A DNA stretch of 44,936 nucleotides from Pseudomonadota bacterium (GTDB lineage Bacteria > Pseudomonadota > Alphaproteobacteria > Reyranellales > Reyranellaceae): the NCBI GenBank assembly GCA_018240685.1, contig JAFEFG010000033.1, forward strand, positions 1 through 44,936. Reading direction: 5' to 3'. Made by a program: the position numbers and the translations under genes. Within the stretch, counting starts at the first letter, position 1, and every line of letters begins with the position of its first letter. Below are positions 16,601 through 23,778 of this stretch, one piece after another. The notes under the pieces are model-generated. The model was not told the origin of the DNA, did no database searches, and saw nothing but the letters and a program-made list of their open reading frames with translations.

Positions 16601-17858
16601 CCCCAATCTCAGCCTGACGACCGACGGCGCCTCGATCACCGGCTCCGGTACGATGACGCTCGCAGGCGGTGCCCTCGCTCTGCCTGCGAGCGGCCTGCGC
16701 TTGAGCAATGGCCGGGCGACATTCGTCCTTCAGGGCGACACGCTCACGATGCAGGGGCTGTCCTTCCAGACTGCGCGCAATGGCACATTCTCCGGCTCAG
16801 GAACCGTGCGCCTCGATCCGGCGCAGGGCTTCCCTACGGACCTTGCCATCTCCTCGCAGCAGGCGCTGGTGGCCAACCGGCCCGACCTCGCTGCCGCGGT
16901 CTCAAGCAACCTCAAGATCGCCGGTTCGACGCTGAACGGCTTCGAGATTTCGGGGCCGGTCAAGATCGACAGCGCCGATATCGGCATCGGCGGCGCAGGC
17001 GGCGGCAGCTTCCCCACCGTCGAAGTGCGCGAGATCAACAGTGCGTCGCCGGCCGCGATTGCGGCCGCTCTGGCGCCGACGCCACCCGGCACGGGTCAGC
17101 CCCGGCCGGCCCCATCGCCCGGCGTGCGACTGGCGCTCGACATCTCCGCGCCCGGTGCGGTGTTCGTGCGCGGTCGCGGCCTCAATGCCGAGGTCGGCGG
17201 CCAGTTCACGGTGACGGGCGATCCGTCCGCGCCGACGGTCCTGGGCTCGCTGTCGTTGCGCCGCGGCACCTTCAATCTGCTTGGTCGCCGGCTCACCTTC
17301 ATCCGCGGCAACGTCTGGCTGGAGAACGCCAATACCATCGACCCGGCACTCGACTTCGCGGCCACCACCACCGTGCAATCGACCACCATCGAGGTCGACA
17401 TCACGGGCACGCCCCGCGCGCCCAAGATCTCGCTGACGTCTTCGCCCTCGCTGCCCCAGGACGAGGCGATGGCAATGCTGCTGTTCGGCCGGTCGAGCTC
17501 CACGCTGTCCCCGTTCGAGCTGGTGACGGCGGCACAGGCGCTGGGCGAACTGACGGGCGGCAGCCCGCTGGGCGGCGGCTTCTTCGCCCGCCTGCGCCGC
17601 AGCCTTGGCCTCGACCAGCTTTCGGTCAACACCACCTCGACCACGAACGCGACCACCGGTGCTACTTCCAGCTCGGCCTCGCTGCAGGGGGGCCGCTACA
17701 TCGCGCCTGGCGTGTATGTCGGCGCCCAGCAGGGCGCGAGCGACAATTCCAGCCGCGGTGTCGTTGAGATCGAGGTATTGCCGCACACCAAGGTCGAGGG
17801 TGCGTTCGGCACCGATTCCAACGATCGCGTCGGCGCCAAGATGGAGTGGGACTACTGA
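13617..17858 (+). CDS. tamB: TamB-like translocation and assembly module protein
   Basis: A 1413-residue periplasm-spanning protein, anchored by one N-terminal hydrophobic helix (about residues 5-27, LLGWTAGGMVAVLALAFAAI). The long middle is repetitive beta-strand sequence predicted to form a hydrophobic beta-taco groove. The C-terminal DUF490/TamB domain (about residues 1150-1413) has GSLSLRRGTFNLLGRRL, PRAPKISLTSSPSLPQDE, AMLLFGRSSSTLSPFE and a closing VEGAFGTDSNDRVGAKMEWDY, given here only as the end of the domain. It works with TamA in outer-membrane protein or lipid transport. The one-base overlap with tamA implies co-translation. Confidence 0.92.
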   Translation: MRWVRLLGWTAGGMVAVLALAFAAIQTAPGKRVLADLISSLASSDDSRLEIAGISGVVPTSFGIEKVTLADRDGIWLAVDGAQLHWSFMSLFTGRLKVGEISARRVDLRRAPMPSQAASASTTSGGGVNLPVGIELGRLAVEDLHVGAALAGVDSRWKLDGDGVLAVDRSQSRIKLGMSRTDGPKAEVAVDLGFGLAPFDVDGRLSIEESTRGGVIAALIGRPDLEHVSATLKAKGDRGAGAAQLNVAAGDAVRSTGAAHWHPDGSSTAVSLDVSLVAPGLPDSPVARLLRQPATLKGEATLDPSDMLDVRSLALAVGPARIDATARYDTRRDTLQATAKLQTGPAGPFADLAGGVDWSGLRADVTADATGVTAHAQGSATLTASMDGLAVKVLGDRAPPPQHVDLSAKLGLQADSQLLVEQFEVSSPLVSLKGNAGYRSSTDVADGTLAVDLPDLSLLSGVAGLPLGGHGRLDLTVSHRRGGERVEWRGSIADLSLPDLPAALQRQTLRLRGGAALQKDGAWRLDAVRIENDALALGLSGQGREQTGNLALTLEAPKLGILRQDLTGAVSARGTLALKPSGGDLHLSVDLADLGYGTLMAHRLALALDAALDGGTARGSVKAEGDLANRPLTLAGSFSRSAAGGIHVPSVQGSWASASADVSNLEITPGGAVGSGRLKMTRLEDLAPLIGIDLAGALDVGIATTSDARAGKVIVTLRGDRLRTGTTGVGTLQVDATVSDPLGRAGTDTAIKASGLSGVADIAQVNATVKGDRGGYDVALQVSGAATGVNLAAKVEPAAEAIRIGLQRLDARYRAIPIALNAPTQVTVAGTRVTIRPASLRVGGGRVAIGGTIGDTTSNLDVEIAALPLSLLDAFAPGTDLEGTLQAKLHLSGEPANPRIEATYSGTGLRLKQPEMALVPSLALRGSASMVDRRATFDATVTAGSATRLAFKGNASLPQGNAPLTATVGITGAVDLVPFGPVLGNSLRNVAGTLSPNLSLTTDGASITGSGTMTLAGGALALPASGLRLSNGRATFVLQGDTLTMQGLSFQTARNGTFSGSGTVRLDPAQGFPTDLAISSQQALVANRPDLAAAVSSNLKIAGSTLNGFEISGPVKIDSADIGIGGAGGGSFPTVEVREINSASPAAIAAALAPTPPGTGQPRPAPSPGVRLALDISAPGAVFVRGRGLNAEVGGQFTVTGDPSAPTVLGSLSLRRGTFNLLGRRLTFIRGNVWLENANTIDPALDFAATTTVQSTTIEVDITGTPRAPKISLTSSPSLPQDEAMAMLLFGRSSSTLSPFELVTAAQALGELTGGSPLGGGFFARLRRSLGLDQLSVNTTSTTNATTGATSSSASLQGGRYIAPGVYVGAQQGASDNSSRGVVEIEVLPHTKVEGAFGTDSNDRVGAKMEWDY

Positions 17859-17917
17859 CGGCCGTGGCCTGCGTCTTGCCTTGAAGGGGCGTGCAGCGCC
17901 ATGGGAGGGCGGGTGCG

Positions 17918-18763
17918 ATGTCCGATGAACGCTATACCGTGATCCTGGGAGACCGCCGCTACGCGGTACACCGCAACTGGGCGCGGTTGCCGGCGGGCCA
18001 GGAGTTCGGCTTCCTCTCCGACCTCAGCGTCGACGGTGACGGCCACGTCCATGTGGCGCAACGCGGCACCGACCGGCCGGTACTGGTGTTCGACCGCGAG
18101 GGGCGGAATATCGGTGCCTGGGGTGAGGGCGTGCTGGCCGAACCGCATTACATCACCCGCGGCGCCGACGGCACCTTCCTCGTCGCCGATCGCGATGCGC
18201 ACCAGGTGCTGCGCTTCGACGGGGCCGGGACCTTGCTGCAGGCGCTGGGGCGACGACACTGGCCGTCTCTCGGCGCGCCATTCAACCATCCGACCGCGGC
18301 GGCGCTGGCGTCCGACGGCGAGATCTATGTTGCCGACGGCTATGGCAATTCACACGTCCATCGCTTCGGTGCCGATGGCCGCCTGCTGCAGAGCTGGGGC
18401 GGCCCCGGGACCGGACCCGGCGCTTTCACCACGCCGCATGCCGTGGTCATCGACCGCCGGGGGCGCGTCCTCGTCGGTGATCGCGAGAACAATCGCGTGC
18501 AGCTGTTTGATCGCGACGGCCGCTTCCTCACCGAGTGGGGCGACTTCTACCACCCGATGCAGATCTGGATCGACGATCGGGACCTCGTCTTCGTGACGGA
18601 CCAGATTCCGCGTATCAGTCTGATGACCCTCGATGGAGAACTCGTCGGCCGCTGCCGCGGCGCAATCAACGGTGCCCATGGCCTCGCGGGCGACGCCGAG
18701 GGCAATCTCTATCTCGCCGAGTTGCCGCCGCAGGAGATCACCAAGCTGGAGCGGCTGAGCTAG
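17918..18763 (+). CDS. NHL-repeat beta-propeller protein, peptidylglycine lyase-like
   Basis: A 281-residue protein with about six repeats of the NHL type, each with a D-G-x-hydrophobic-x-V-A-D core: DGTFLVADRDAHQVLRFD, EIYVADGYGNSHVHRF, RVLVGDRENNRVQLFD and LVFVTDQIPRISLMTL. The fold is a beta-propeller related to peptidyl-alpha-hydroxyglycine alpha-amidating lyase and SMP-30-like proteins. No signal peptide is seen, so it is probably cytoplasmic; no specific reaction can be assigned. ATG 17918 follows GGGAGG by 9 nt and is preferred over ATG 17891. Confidence 0.75.
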   Translation: MSDERYTVILGDRRYAVHRNWARLPAGQEFGFLSDLSVDGDGHVHVAQRGTDRPVLVFDREGRNIGAWGEGVLAEPHYITRGADGTFLVADRDAHQVLRFDGAGTLLQALGRRHWPSLGAPFNHPTAAALASDGEIYVADGYGNSHVHRFGADGRLLQSWGGPGTGPGAFTTPHAVVIDRRGRVLVGDRENNRVQLFDRDGRFLTEWGDFYHPMQIWIDDRDLVFVTDQIPRISLMTLDGELVGRCRGAINGAHGLAGDAEGNLYLAELPPQEITKLERLS

Positions 18764-18803
18764 GGCGCTTTCGTTCAGCATCGCCGGGCTGCGATGGACG
18801 GAC

Positions 18804-18819
18804 TGGCGCGATTTGTGCT
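18804..18819 (+). promoter_or_regulatory. Candidate sigma-54 promoter before the GatC-like/amidase pair
   Basis: TGGCGCG (18804-18810), then 4 nt and GTGCT (18815-18819): the invariant GG and GC dinucleotides are correctly spaced and 10 of 12 positions match TGGCACG-N4-TTGCW. The predicted start near 18830 gives a leader of about 27 nt to ATG 18857. A TTGACA at 18824-18829 could be a sigma-70 -35 element instead, but it lacks a -10 partner. Confidence 0.35.
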
Positions 18820-18856
18820 GACTTTGACACGGCCAAAGCATGGAAGGGATGCACGC

Positions 18857-19039
18857 ATGGACAAGGAAATCGTTTCGCTGTTGGCGCGCGAAGCCGGGCT
18901 GGAGAAGGCGCTGGCGGAATTTCCCGACGACGTCGCCGCGGCGGCGAAACAGGCGGCAGGTGCCCGCCAGAAAATCATCGCGCCCGCCGATCCGCGTGCC
19001 GAACCGTGGCCTGCCATGCGCGCGGGAGACGGGCTGTGA
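18857..19039 (+). CDS. Small GatC/AtzG-like amidase partner protein
   Basis: A 60-residue protein whose end overlaps the amidase start as GTGA. It contains an N-terminal helix (EIVSLLAREAGLEKAL), the segment FPDDVAAAAKQA and a C-terminal RAEPWPAMRAGDGL. Its size, order and EP-rich tail recall GatC and AtzG (DUF4089), small subunits that wrap around amidase-signature enzymes such as GatA and AtzE. The similarity is by pattern only. ATG 18857 is preferred because GGAAGG (18842-18847) lies 9 nt upstream; ATG 18794 would add 21 unconvincing residues. It may be required for stability or activity of the amidase. Confidence 0.55.
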   Translation: MDKEIVSLLAREAGLEKALAEFPDDVAAAAKQAAGARQKIIAPADPRAEPWPAMRAGDGL

Positions 19040-20454
19040 ACGCGGGCCTCGGACTGGTCGAGGGACCATTGTATTTCCTGCCGGCGGCGGCTGCCGCCAG
19101 TGCCATCGCCGCTCGCGAGCTGTCGCCCGTCGAATTGATGAAGGCGCATCTCGAGCGGATCGGGAAGCTCGATCCTGTCCTCAATGCCTTTATTCATCTC
19201 GATGCCGAGGCGGCGCTGGAGGCGGCGCGCGTGGCGGAGGCCGAAGCAATGGCCGGCCGCCTGCGCGGACCGCTCCATGGCGTGCCGGTCGGCATCAAGG
19301 ACATCATCGATGTCGCGGGACTCGCGACGACCTGCCATTCGAAGATCCTGGAAGGCAACGTGGCCAAGGCGGACGCCGTCTGTGTCGCCAGGCTGCGGCA
19401 AGCCGGTGCCATTCCGGTCGGCAAGCTCTCGACACATGAATTCGCCATCGGCGGACCGAGCTTCGACCTGCCCTGGTCGCCGGCGCGTAATCCCTGGAAT
19501 CCCGATCACCATCCTGGTGGCTCCTCGTCCGGTTCCGGCTCGGGCCTGGCGGCCGGACTCTTTCCGATGGCGCTGGGCACCGACACCGGCGGCAGCGTGC
19601 GCAATCCCGCGAGCTGCTGCGGCATTGTCGGCTTGAAGCCGACCTACGGGCTGGTTTCGCGCCGCGGCGTGTTCCCGCTTGCCTTCACCCTCGACCATGT
19701 CGGTCCGATGACGCGCACGGTCGCGGACAATGCGCTGATGCTCTCGGCCATCGCCGGGCACGATCCGCTAGATCCAGGCAGTGCTGCTGCGGCCGGCGGG
19801 CACTATGCCGCCGCTCTCGATCGCGGCGTCGTCGGCTTGCGTGTCGGCTTCGTCCGCCACTTCCACGAGGTCGACATGCCGGCCGACCCGGAGGTTACGG
19901 CGGCGCTGGAGCATGTGATGCACACCCTGCAGATGCTGGGGGCGGACATCCGTGACATCCGTCTGCCGTCGCTGAACGAGTTCGCGGCCGTGAACCGGGT
20001 GATCCTGCAGAGCGAGGCCTGGTCCGTCCACGCGCCGTGGCTGCGCGAGCGGCCGGGCGACTACGGCAAGCTCGCGCGCCAGCGCGTGATGGCCGGCGCC
20101 TTCCTGAGTGCCGGCGACTATGTGCTGGCCAACCGGCGGCGCACCGAGATGATCGCCGCCGTCAATTCAGCGCTGGCCGAGGTGGATGTTCTCCTGTGCG
20201 CGAGCTCAATGGATCCGGCCTGCCGCATCGACCAGCCGGCCGACGTCGAGCGCACCTATCCGCGGCAGGCGCGCACGCCCTTCAACGTGACCGGCCATCC
20301 CGCGCTCGCCATGATGTCGGGCCTCTCCTCGAACGGCCTGCCGCTGTCGGTGCAGTTCGTCGCCCGGTATTTCGACGAGGCCATGCTGTTCCGCGTCGCC
20401 CGGGCCTGGGAGCAGTCGTCGGGCGTAGACAGGAAACACCCGCCGATCGGTTGA
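19036..20454 (+). CDS. Amidase-signature family amidase
   Basis: A 472-residue amidase with the Ser-cisSer-Lys triad: Lys88 in VGIKDIID, cis-Ser163 in PGGSSSGSGSG and nucleophile Ser187 in GTDTGGSVRNPAS, 24 residues apart as in malonamidase E2. GIVGLKPTYGLVSRRGVFPL and the DHVGPMTRTV segment are family-typical. It hydrolyses a carboxamide, releasing ammonia or an amine; the substrate is unknown. GTG 19036 overlaps the stop of the small upstream gene and is preceded by GGGAG with 7-nt spacing. The gene converges on the TRAP permease gene 10 nt away. Confidence 0.9.
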   Translation: MNAGLGLVEGPLYFLPAAAAASAIAARELSPVELMKAHLERIGKLDPVLNAFIHLDAEAALEAARVAEAEAMAGRLRGPLHGVPVGIKDIIDVAGLATTCHSKILEGNVAKADAVCVARLRQAGAIPVGKLSTHEFAIGGPSFDLPWSPARNPWNPDHHPGGSSSGSGSGLAAGLFPMALGTDTGGSVRNPASCCGIVGLKPTYGLVSRRGVFPLAFTLDHVGPMTRTVADNALMLSAIAGHDPLDPGSAAAAGGHYAAALDRGVVGLRVGFVRHFHEVDMPADPEVTAALEHVMHTLQMLGADIRDIRLPSLNEFAAVNRVILQSEAWSVHAPWLRERPGDYGKLARQRVMAGAFLSAGDYVLANRRRTEMIAAVNSALAEVDVLLCASSMDPACRIDQPADVERTYPRQARTPFNVTGHPALAMMSGLSSNGLPLSVQFVARYFDEAMLFRVARAWEQSSGVDRKHPPIG

Positions 20455-20463
20455 GCCGGCGGG
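20439..20463. terminator. Convergent hairpin between amidase and TRAP permease genes
   Basis: CCCGCCG (20439-20445) pairs with CGGCGGG (20457-20463) across an 11-nt loop, spanning the amidase stop and ending just before the TRAP permease stop. On the minus strand the stem is followed by GTGTTTCCTGTCT, a partial U-tract; on the plus strand there is none. Confidence 0.35.
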
Positions 20464-20464
20464 G

Positions 20465-22402
20465 TCACGCGATGACCTGCCGCCGCCGCAGCAGCAGGTT
20501 TGCCGCGTAGACCGCGGCGAGCAGGGCGAGGCCGACGAGATCGGTCACCAGTCCTGGCGTCAGCAGTCCCAGGGCGCCGACCAGAAGGCCGGCGCGCGAC
20601 AGCCAGCCGATGCGTCCGATGCCGTAGAGCCAGCCTTCGAGGCCGGCGGCGAGCAGCCAGATCGCGAAGCAGGCCGTCGTGACGTCGTGCACGATGCCGA
20701 CCGGCGTGCCGATCAGGATCAGCGTCGGGTTGAGGACGAACAGGAACGGCAGCACGAAGTTGACCATTCCCAGACGCATTGCCCAGACGCCGGTCCGCCA
20801 GGCGTCGGCGCGCGCGATGCTGGCGGCGGCGATGGCCGCGAGTGCGACCGGGGGAGTGATGAAGCTGATCAGCCCCCAATAGAGAATGAAGAGATGGGAC
20901 GCGACAGGATTCAGGCCGCCGCCGATCAGGGCTGGGCCCAAGGTCACGGCCAGAAAGATGTAGCAGGCGCTCGATGTCATGCCCATGCCGAGCACGAAGC
21001 TGGTCAGTGCACCGAGCACCAGCAGCAGGTAGACATTGCCTCCCGCGAACTGCAGCAGCTCGCGCGAGAAGGCGCCGCCGACGCCGGTATAGGACAGCGA
21101 ACCGACGATGAAGCCGACGCCTGCGAGAATGGCGACGATGTTGACGATGTTGCGGGTCGTGTCGATGGTGAGGTCGCGCAGGCCGGCGATGCCGAAGCGC
21201 TTGGCCCCGAACACGATGGTCGTGCCGACCAGGGCGATGGTGGCGATGTAGGGTGCCAACGCTTCCTGCTTCATCACCAGCAGCAGATAGGTGAGCAGCC
21301 CGAGGCTGAACACGAAGTGCCAGCCTTCCTTCAGGACCGGCCAGAGCCGCGGGATTTCCTCGGTCGGCTGCCCCTTCAGGCCGTTCTTGGCGGCATAATG
21401 GTCGGCCTGCAGCAGCAGGGCGCCATAGTAGAGGAGCGCCGGCACCACGGCCGCGATCATCACGGTGCTGTAGGGAACGGTGAGGAACTCGGCCATGATG
21501 AACGCCACAGCGCCCATCACGGGGGGCATCAGTGCGCCGCCCGTTGACGCACAAGCCTCGACTGCGCCCGCATAGTGCGGCGGATAGCCGATGCGCTTCA
21601 TGGTCGGGATGGTGATCTGTCCGGTCGTCACCACGTTCGAGATGACGCTGCCCGAGAGCGATCCAAAGAAGCCGCTCGACAGGACCGCCACCTTGGCGGG
21701 GCCGCCTCGCGAGCGGCCCATCAGGGCCACGGCGAGCGCCATGAAGAAATCGCCGCCGCCCGTGACCACCAGTGCCGAACCGAAAATGAGGAAGCCGACG
21801 AGCAACGAGGCCACCGTGCGCATCGGCACGCCGATGATGCTTTCCACCCCCATCGCATGCTCGCTGATCGTGCCGGCAATGCTGCTGCTGGGCCCCCACA
21901 GGAAGCCGGGCATCACGCCGGCGAAAGTCGGATAGACCGCCATGATCGCGCAAAGCGCGAACAGGACCGGCCCGCCGGCGCGCCGCACGCCTTCCAGCGC
22001 GAGGATACAGATGACCGCAGCGACCGCGACCGCCTCGGGTGGCGCGGCGAGGTCCCAGCCTTCGCTGACGATGCGCCCGCCGTGCCAGGCGAGATAGGCG
22101 TTCGAAGCGATGCAGGCTGCAAAGAGGCACCAGTCGTACCACGGGATGGTTCCTCGATCGGCCTTGCGCGCTGGATAGGCGAGAAAGGCGAGCGAGAGGA
22201 AGAGGCCCAGAAGAAGATAGTAGAACGACGTGTCGATGATCGGTTCGCCGAACAGGTCGAGGTTGAAGGTCTGGTTGACCGTCAGCAGCACGCCGATGGC
22301 GCCCATGCCGAACGCGATCCAGTAGGGCAGCCCCACCAACCGGTCGCGCCCGCCATCCTCCGGCGCAAGCTCGAGTCCGGCCGCTTGATCCTTGTCCGTC
22401 AT
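20465..22402 (-). CDS. TRAP transporter fused permease (4TM/12TM, TAXI type)
   Basis: A 645-residue inner-membrane protein that fuses the small DctQ-like and large DctM-like TRAP subunits. The N-terminal third has several helices (YWIAFGMGAIGVLLTVNQTF, FYYLLLGLFLSLAFLAY). The DctM part carries SGFFGSLSGSVISNVVTTG, then ACASTGGALMPPVMGAVAF and YWGLISFITPPVALA, typical of TAXI-associated fused permeases. It imports a solute with a sodium gradient. ATG 22402 is preferred over an upstream in-frame extension because GGGAGG lies 10 nt before it. The binding protein is encoded divergently 121 nt away. Confidence 0.92.
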   Translation of the reverse strand: MTDKDQAAGLELAPEDGGRDRLVGLPYWIAFGMGAIGVLLTVNQTFNLDLFGEPIIDTSFYYLLLGLFLSLAFLAYPARKADRGTIPWYDWCLFAACIASNAYLAWHGGRIVSEGWDLAAPPEAVAVAAVICILALEGVRRAGGPVLFALCAIMAVYPTFAGVMPGFLWGPSSSIAGTISEHAMGVESIIGVPMRTVASLLVGFLIFGSALVVTGGGDFFMALAVALMGRSRGGPAKVAVLSSGFFGSLSGSVISNVVTTGQITIPTMKRIGYPPHYAGAVEACASTGGALMPPVMGAVAFIMAEFLTVPYSTVMIAAVVPALLYYGALLLQADHYAAKNGLKGQPTEEIPRLWPVLKEGWHFVFSLGLLTYLLLVMKQEALAPYIATIALVGTTIVFGAKRFGIAGLRDLTIDTTRNIVNIVAILAGVGFIVGSLSYTGVGGAFSRELLQFAGGNVYLLLVLGALTSFVLGMGMTSSACYIFLAVTLGPALIGGGLNPVASHLFILYWGLISFITPPVALAAIAAASIARADAWRTGVWAMRLGMVNFVLPFLFVLNPTLILIGTPVGIVHDVTTACFAIWLLAAGLEGWLYGIGRIGWLSRAGLLVGALGLLTPGLVTDLVGLALLAAVYAANLLLRRRQVIA

Positions 22403-22423
22403 CGCCAAATTTCCTCCCGGCCA

Positions 22424-22450
22424 TGGCCCTCGCACGGGGCCAATTTTTGT
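22424..22450 (+). promoter_or_regulatory. Hairpin with T-tract in the TRAP divergent region
   Basis: TGGCCC (22424-22429) pairs with GGGCCA (22437-22442) and is followed by A and five T (22444-22448). Read on the plus strand it looks like an intrinsic terminator. Read on the minus strand it is a leader hairpin six nt ahead of the permease Shine-Dalgarno. Which role it plays cannot be decided from sequence. Confidence 0.4.
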
Positions 22451-22468
22451 TGATGGCAGTTTGACGCG

Positions 22469-22484
22469 TGGGCCGGTCCTTGCC
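22469..22484 (+). promoter_or_regulatory. Weak candidate sigma-54 promoter of the TAXI binding-protein gene
   Basis: TGGGCCG (22469-22475), 4 nt, then TTGCC (22480-22484): GG and GC are correctly spaced and 9 of 12 consensus positions match. The predicted start near 22495 leaves about 29 nt before ATG 22524. Alone it would be unremarkable; it is noted because the rutA-like genes have better copies. No sigma-70 pair was convincing here. Confidence 0.25.
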
Positions 22485-22523
22485 AATGTTTCGCATAACG
22501 ACTGAAAAAACGGAGGGACGACA

Positions 22524-23660
22524 ATGGCAAGGCGGCGCGACATCCTGATCGGCTCAACCGCAATGATCCTGGCTGGCGGCAGCGTGGCCCGGGCCAAGTT
22601 GCCGGACACGTCGATATGGACAGCTTACGATCTCGGCTCGTCCGGCTACGCCGAAGCGTCGGGCATCGCCGACGCGATCATGAAGAAACATCCGATGCGC
22701 GTGCGCATCGTTCCTTCCGGCACGTCGATCGGCCGGCTGCTGCCGCTCAAGCAGGGCAAGGCCAACTACGGATTTCTCGCCAACGAGCTCTATTTCGCCA
22801 CCGAAGGGACGTTTGACTTCGCGGTTCCCACCTGGGGGCCGCAGGACATGCGTGTGGCGCTGGCACGCCCGGCCGGCAACGCGATGGCGACGGCCGGCGA
22901 TATCGGCGTCAAGGAGATCAAGGATCTGCGCGGCAAGCGGATCGGCTACGTCAAAGGCAATCCGTCGGTCAACGTGAAGACCGACGCCTACCTTGCCTTT
23001 GCCGGCCTCACTCGCGCCGACGTGAAGGTCGTCTGGTTCGGCAGCTACAATGCCATGAAGACGGCGGTCATCAACAACCAGCTCGACTCCTATTCGAGTG
23101 TGACCACATCGGCGAACATGCGTGAAATCGAGGCCAGCCCGCGCGGTCTCGTATGGCCGGAGTTTCCGCCGGACGACAAGGAAGGCTGGAAGCGCATCCG
23201 TGAGATCGCCAGCTTCTTCGAACCCTATCGCGAGACGGCGGGTGCCGGCATCTCGGCGGAGAAGCCGCGGAACCTCGTAGGCTACCGCTATCCGATCATC
23301 GCCAGCTATGCCAGTGCCGATGCCGACGAGGTCTATTCGCTGGTCAAGGCGATCGACGATTCCATGGACCTGATCAAGACCATTACGGCAAGCGCCAAGA
23401 ACTGGTCGCCCAGCCTCGCCGGCAAGCCGCCGGCCGACGCGCCGTGGCATGACGGCGCGATCCGCTATCTGAAGGAGAAGGGCATCTGGACCGCCGAGCA
23501 CCAGGCCTGGCAGGACCAGCGCCTCGAGCGCCTGCGGAAGATACAGAAGGGATGGGCCGAGGCCCGCAAGACCTTCCAGGGCAAGGATGACGAAGCCTGG
23601 CTGAAGCACTGGGAGGACTACCGCGTGAAGACGCTCGGCCTGCCGCCGACCGGCGCGTAG
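22524..23660 (+). CDS. TAXI-family TRAP solute-binding protein
   Basis: A 378-residue periplasmic binding protein of the TAXI group. An N-terminal signal with twin arginine (ARRRDILIGSTAMILAGG, cleavage likely after SVARA) suggests Tat or Sec export. WTAYDLGSSGYAEASGIADAI and PSGTSIGRLLPLKQGKANYG are typical TAXI ligand-domain starts, then DLRGKRIGYVKGNPSVN and VWFGSYNAMKTAVINNQLD. It would deliver an anionic or amino-acid-like solute to the divergent fused permease. CGGAGGGA lies just upstream of the ATG. The solute is unknown; the amidase next to the permease hints at an amide or its product. Confidence 0.9.
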   Translation: MARRRDILIGSTAMILAGGSVARAKLPDTSIWTAYDLGSSGYAEASGIADAIMKKHPMRVRIVPSGTSIGRLLPLKQGKANYGFLANELYFATEGTFDFAVPTWGPQDMRVALARPAGNAMATAGDIGVKEIKDLRGKRIGYVKGNPSVNVKTDAYLAFAGLTRADVKVVWFGSYNAMKTAVINNQLDSYSSVTTSANMREIEASPRGLVWPEFPPDDKEGWKRIREIASFFEPYRETAGAGISAEKPRNLVGYRYPIIASYASADADEVYSLVKAIDDSMDLIKTITASAKNWSPSLAGKPPADAPWHDGAIRYLKEKGIWTAEHQAWQDQRLERLRKIQKGWAEARKTFQGKDDEAWLKHWEDYRVKTLGLPPTGA

Positions 23661-23743
23661 GACGCCGGCCCGACGTCTTTGCCGCGCGGCCGTTCGTGCA
23701 AGCCCGGGCATTGGGGGCATTAGCTCTTCTCGCCCGGCGCCTC

Positions 23744-23772
23744 TTGTCGGCGGGGCTCGGCGGCGCAAGATT
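23744..23772 (+). promoter_or_regulatory. Candidate promoter of the monooxygenase-ABC operon
   Basis: TTGTCG (23744-23749) and AAGATT (23767-23772) are spaced by 17 nt. The -10 box ends 6 nt before ATG 23779, which would make the transcript leaderless, in line with the missing Shine-Dalgarno. Confidence 0.3.
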
Positions 23773-23778
23773 GACCGG

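Noticed and set aside
18824..18829. Perfect TTGACA as a sigma-70 -35 element before the GatC-like gene
   Set aside because: No acceptable -10 hexamer lies 16-18 nt downstream; that position overlaps the Shine-Dalgarno region. Kept only as an alternative to the sigma-54-like element.
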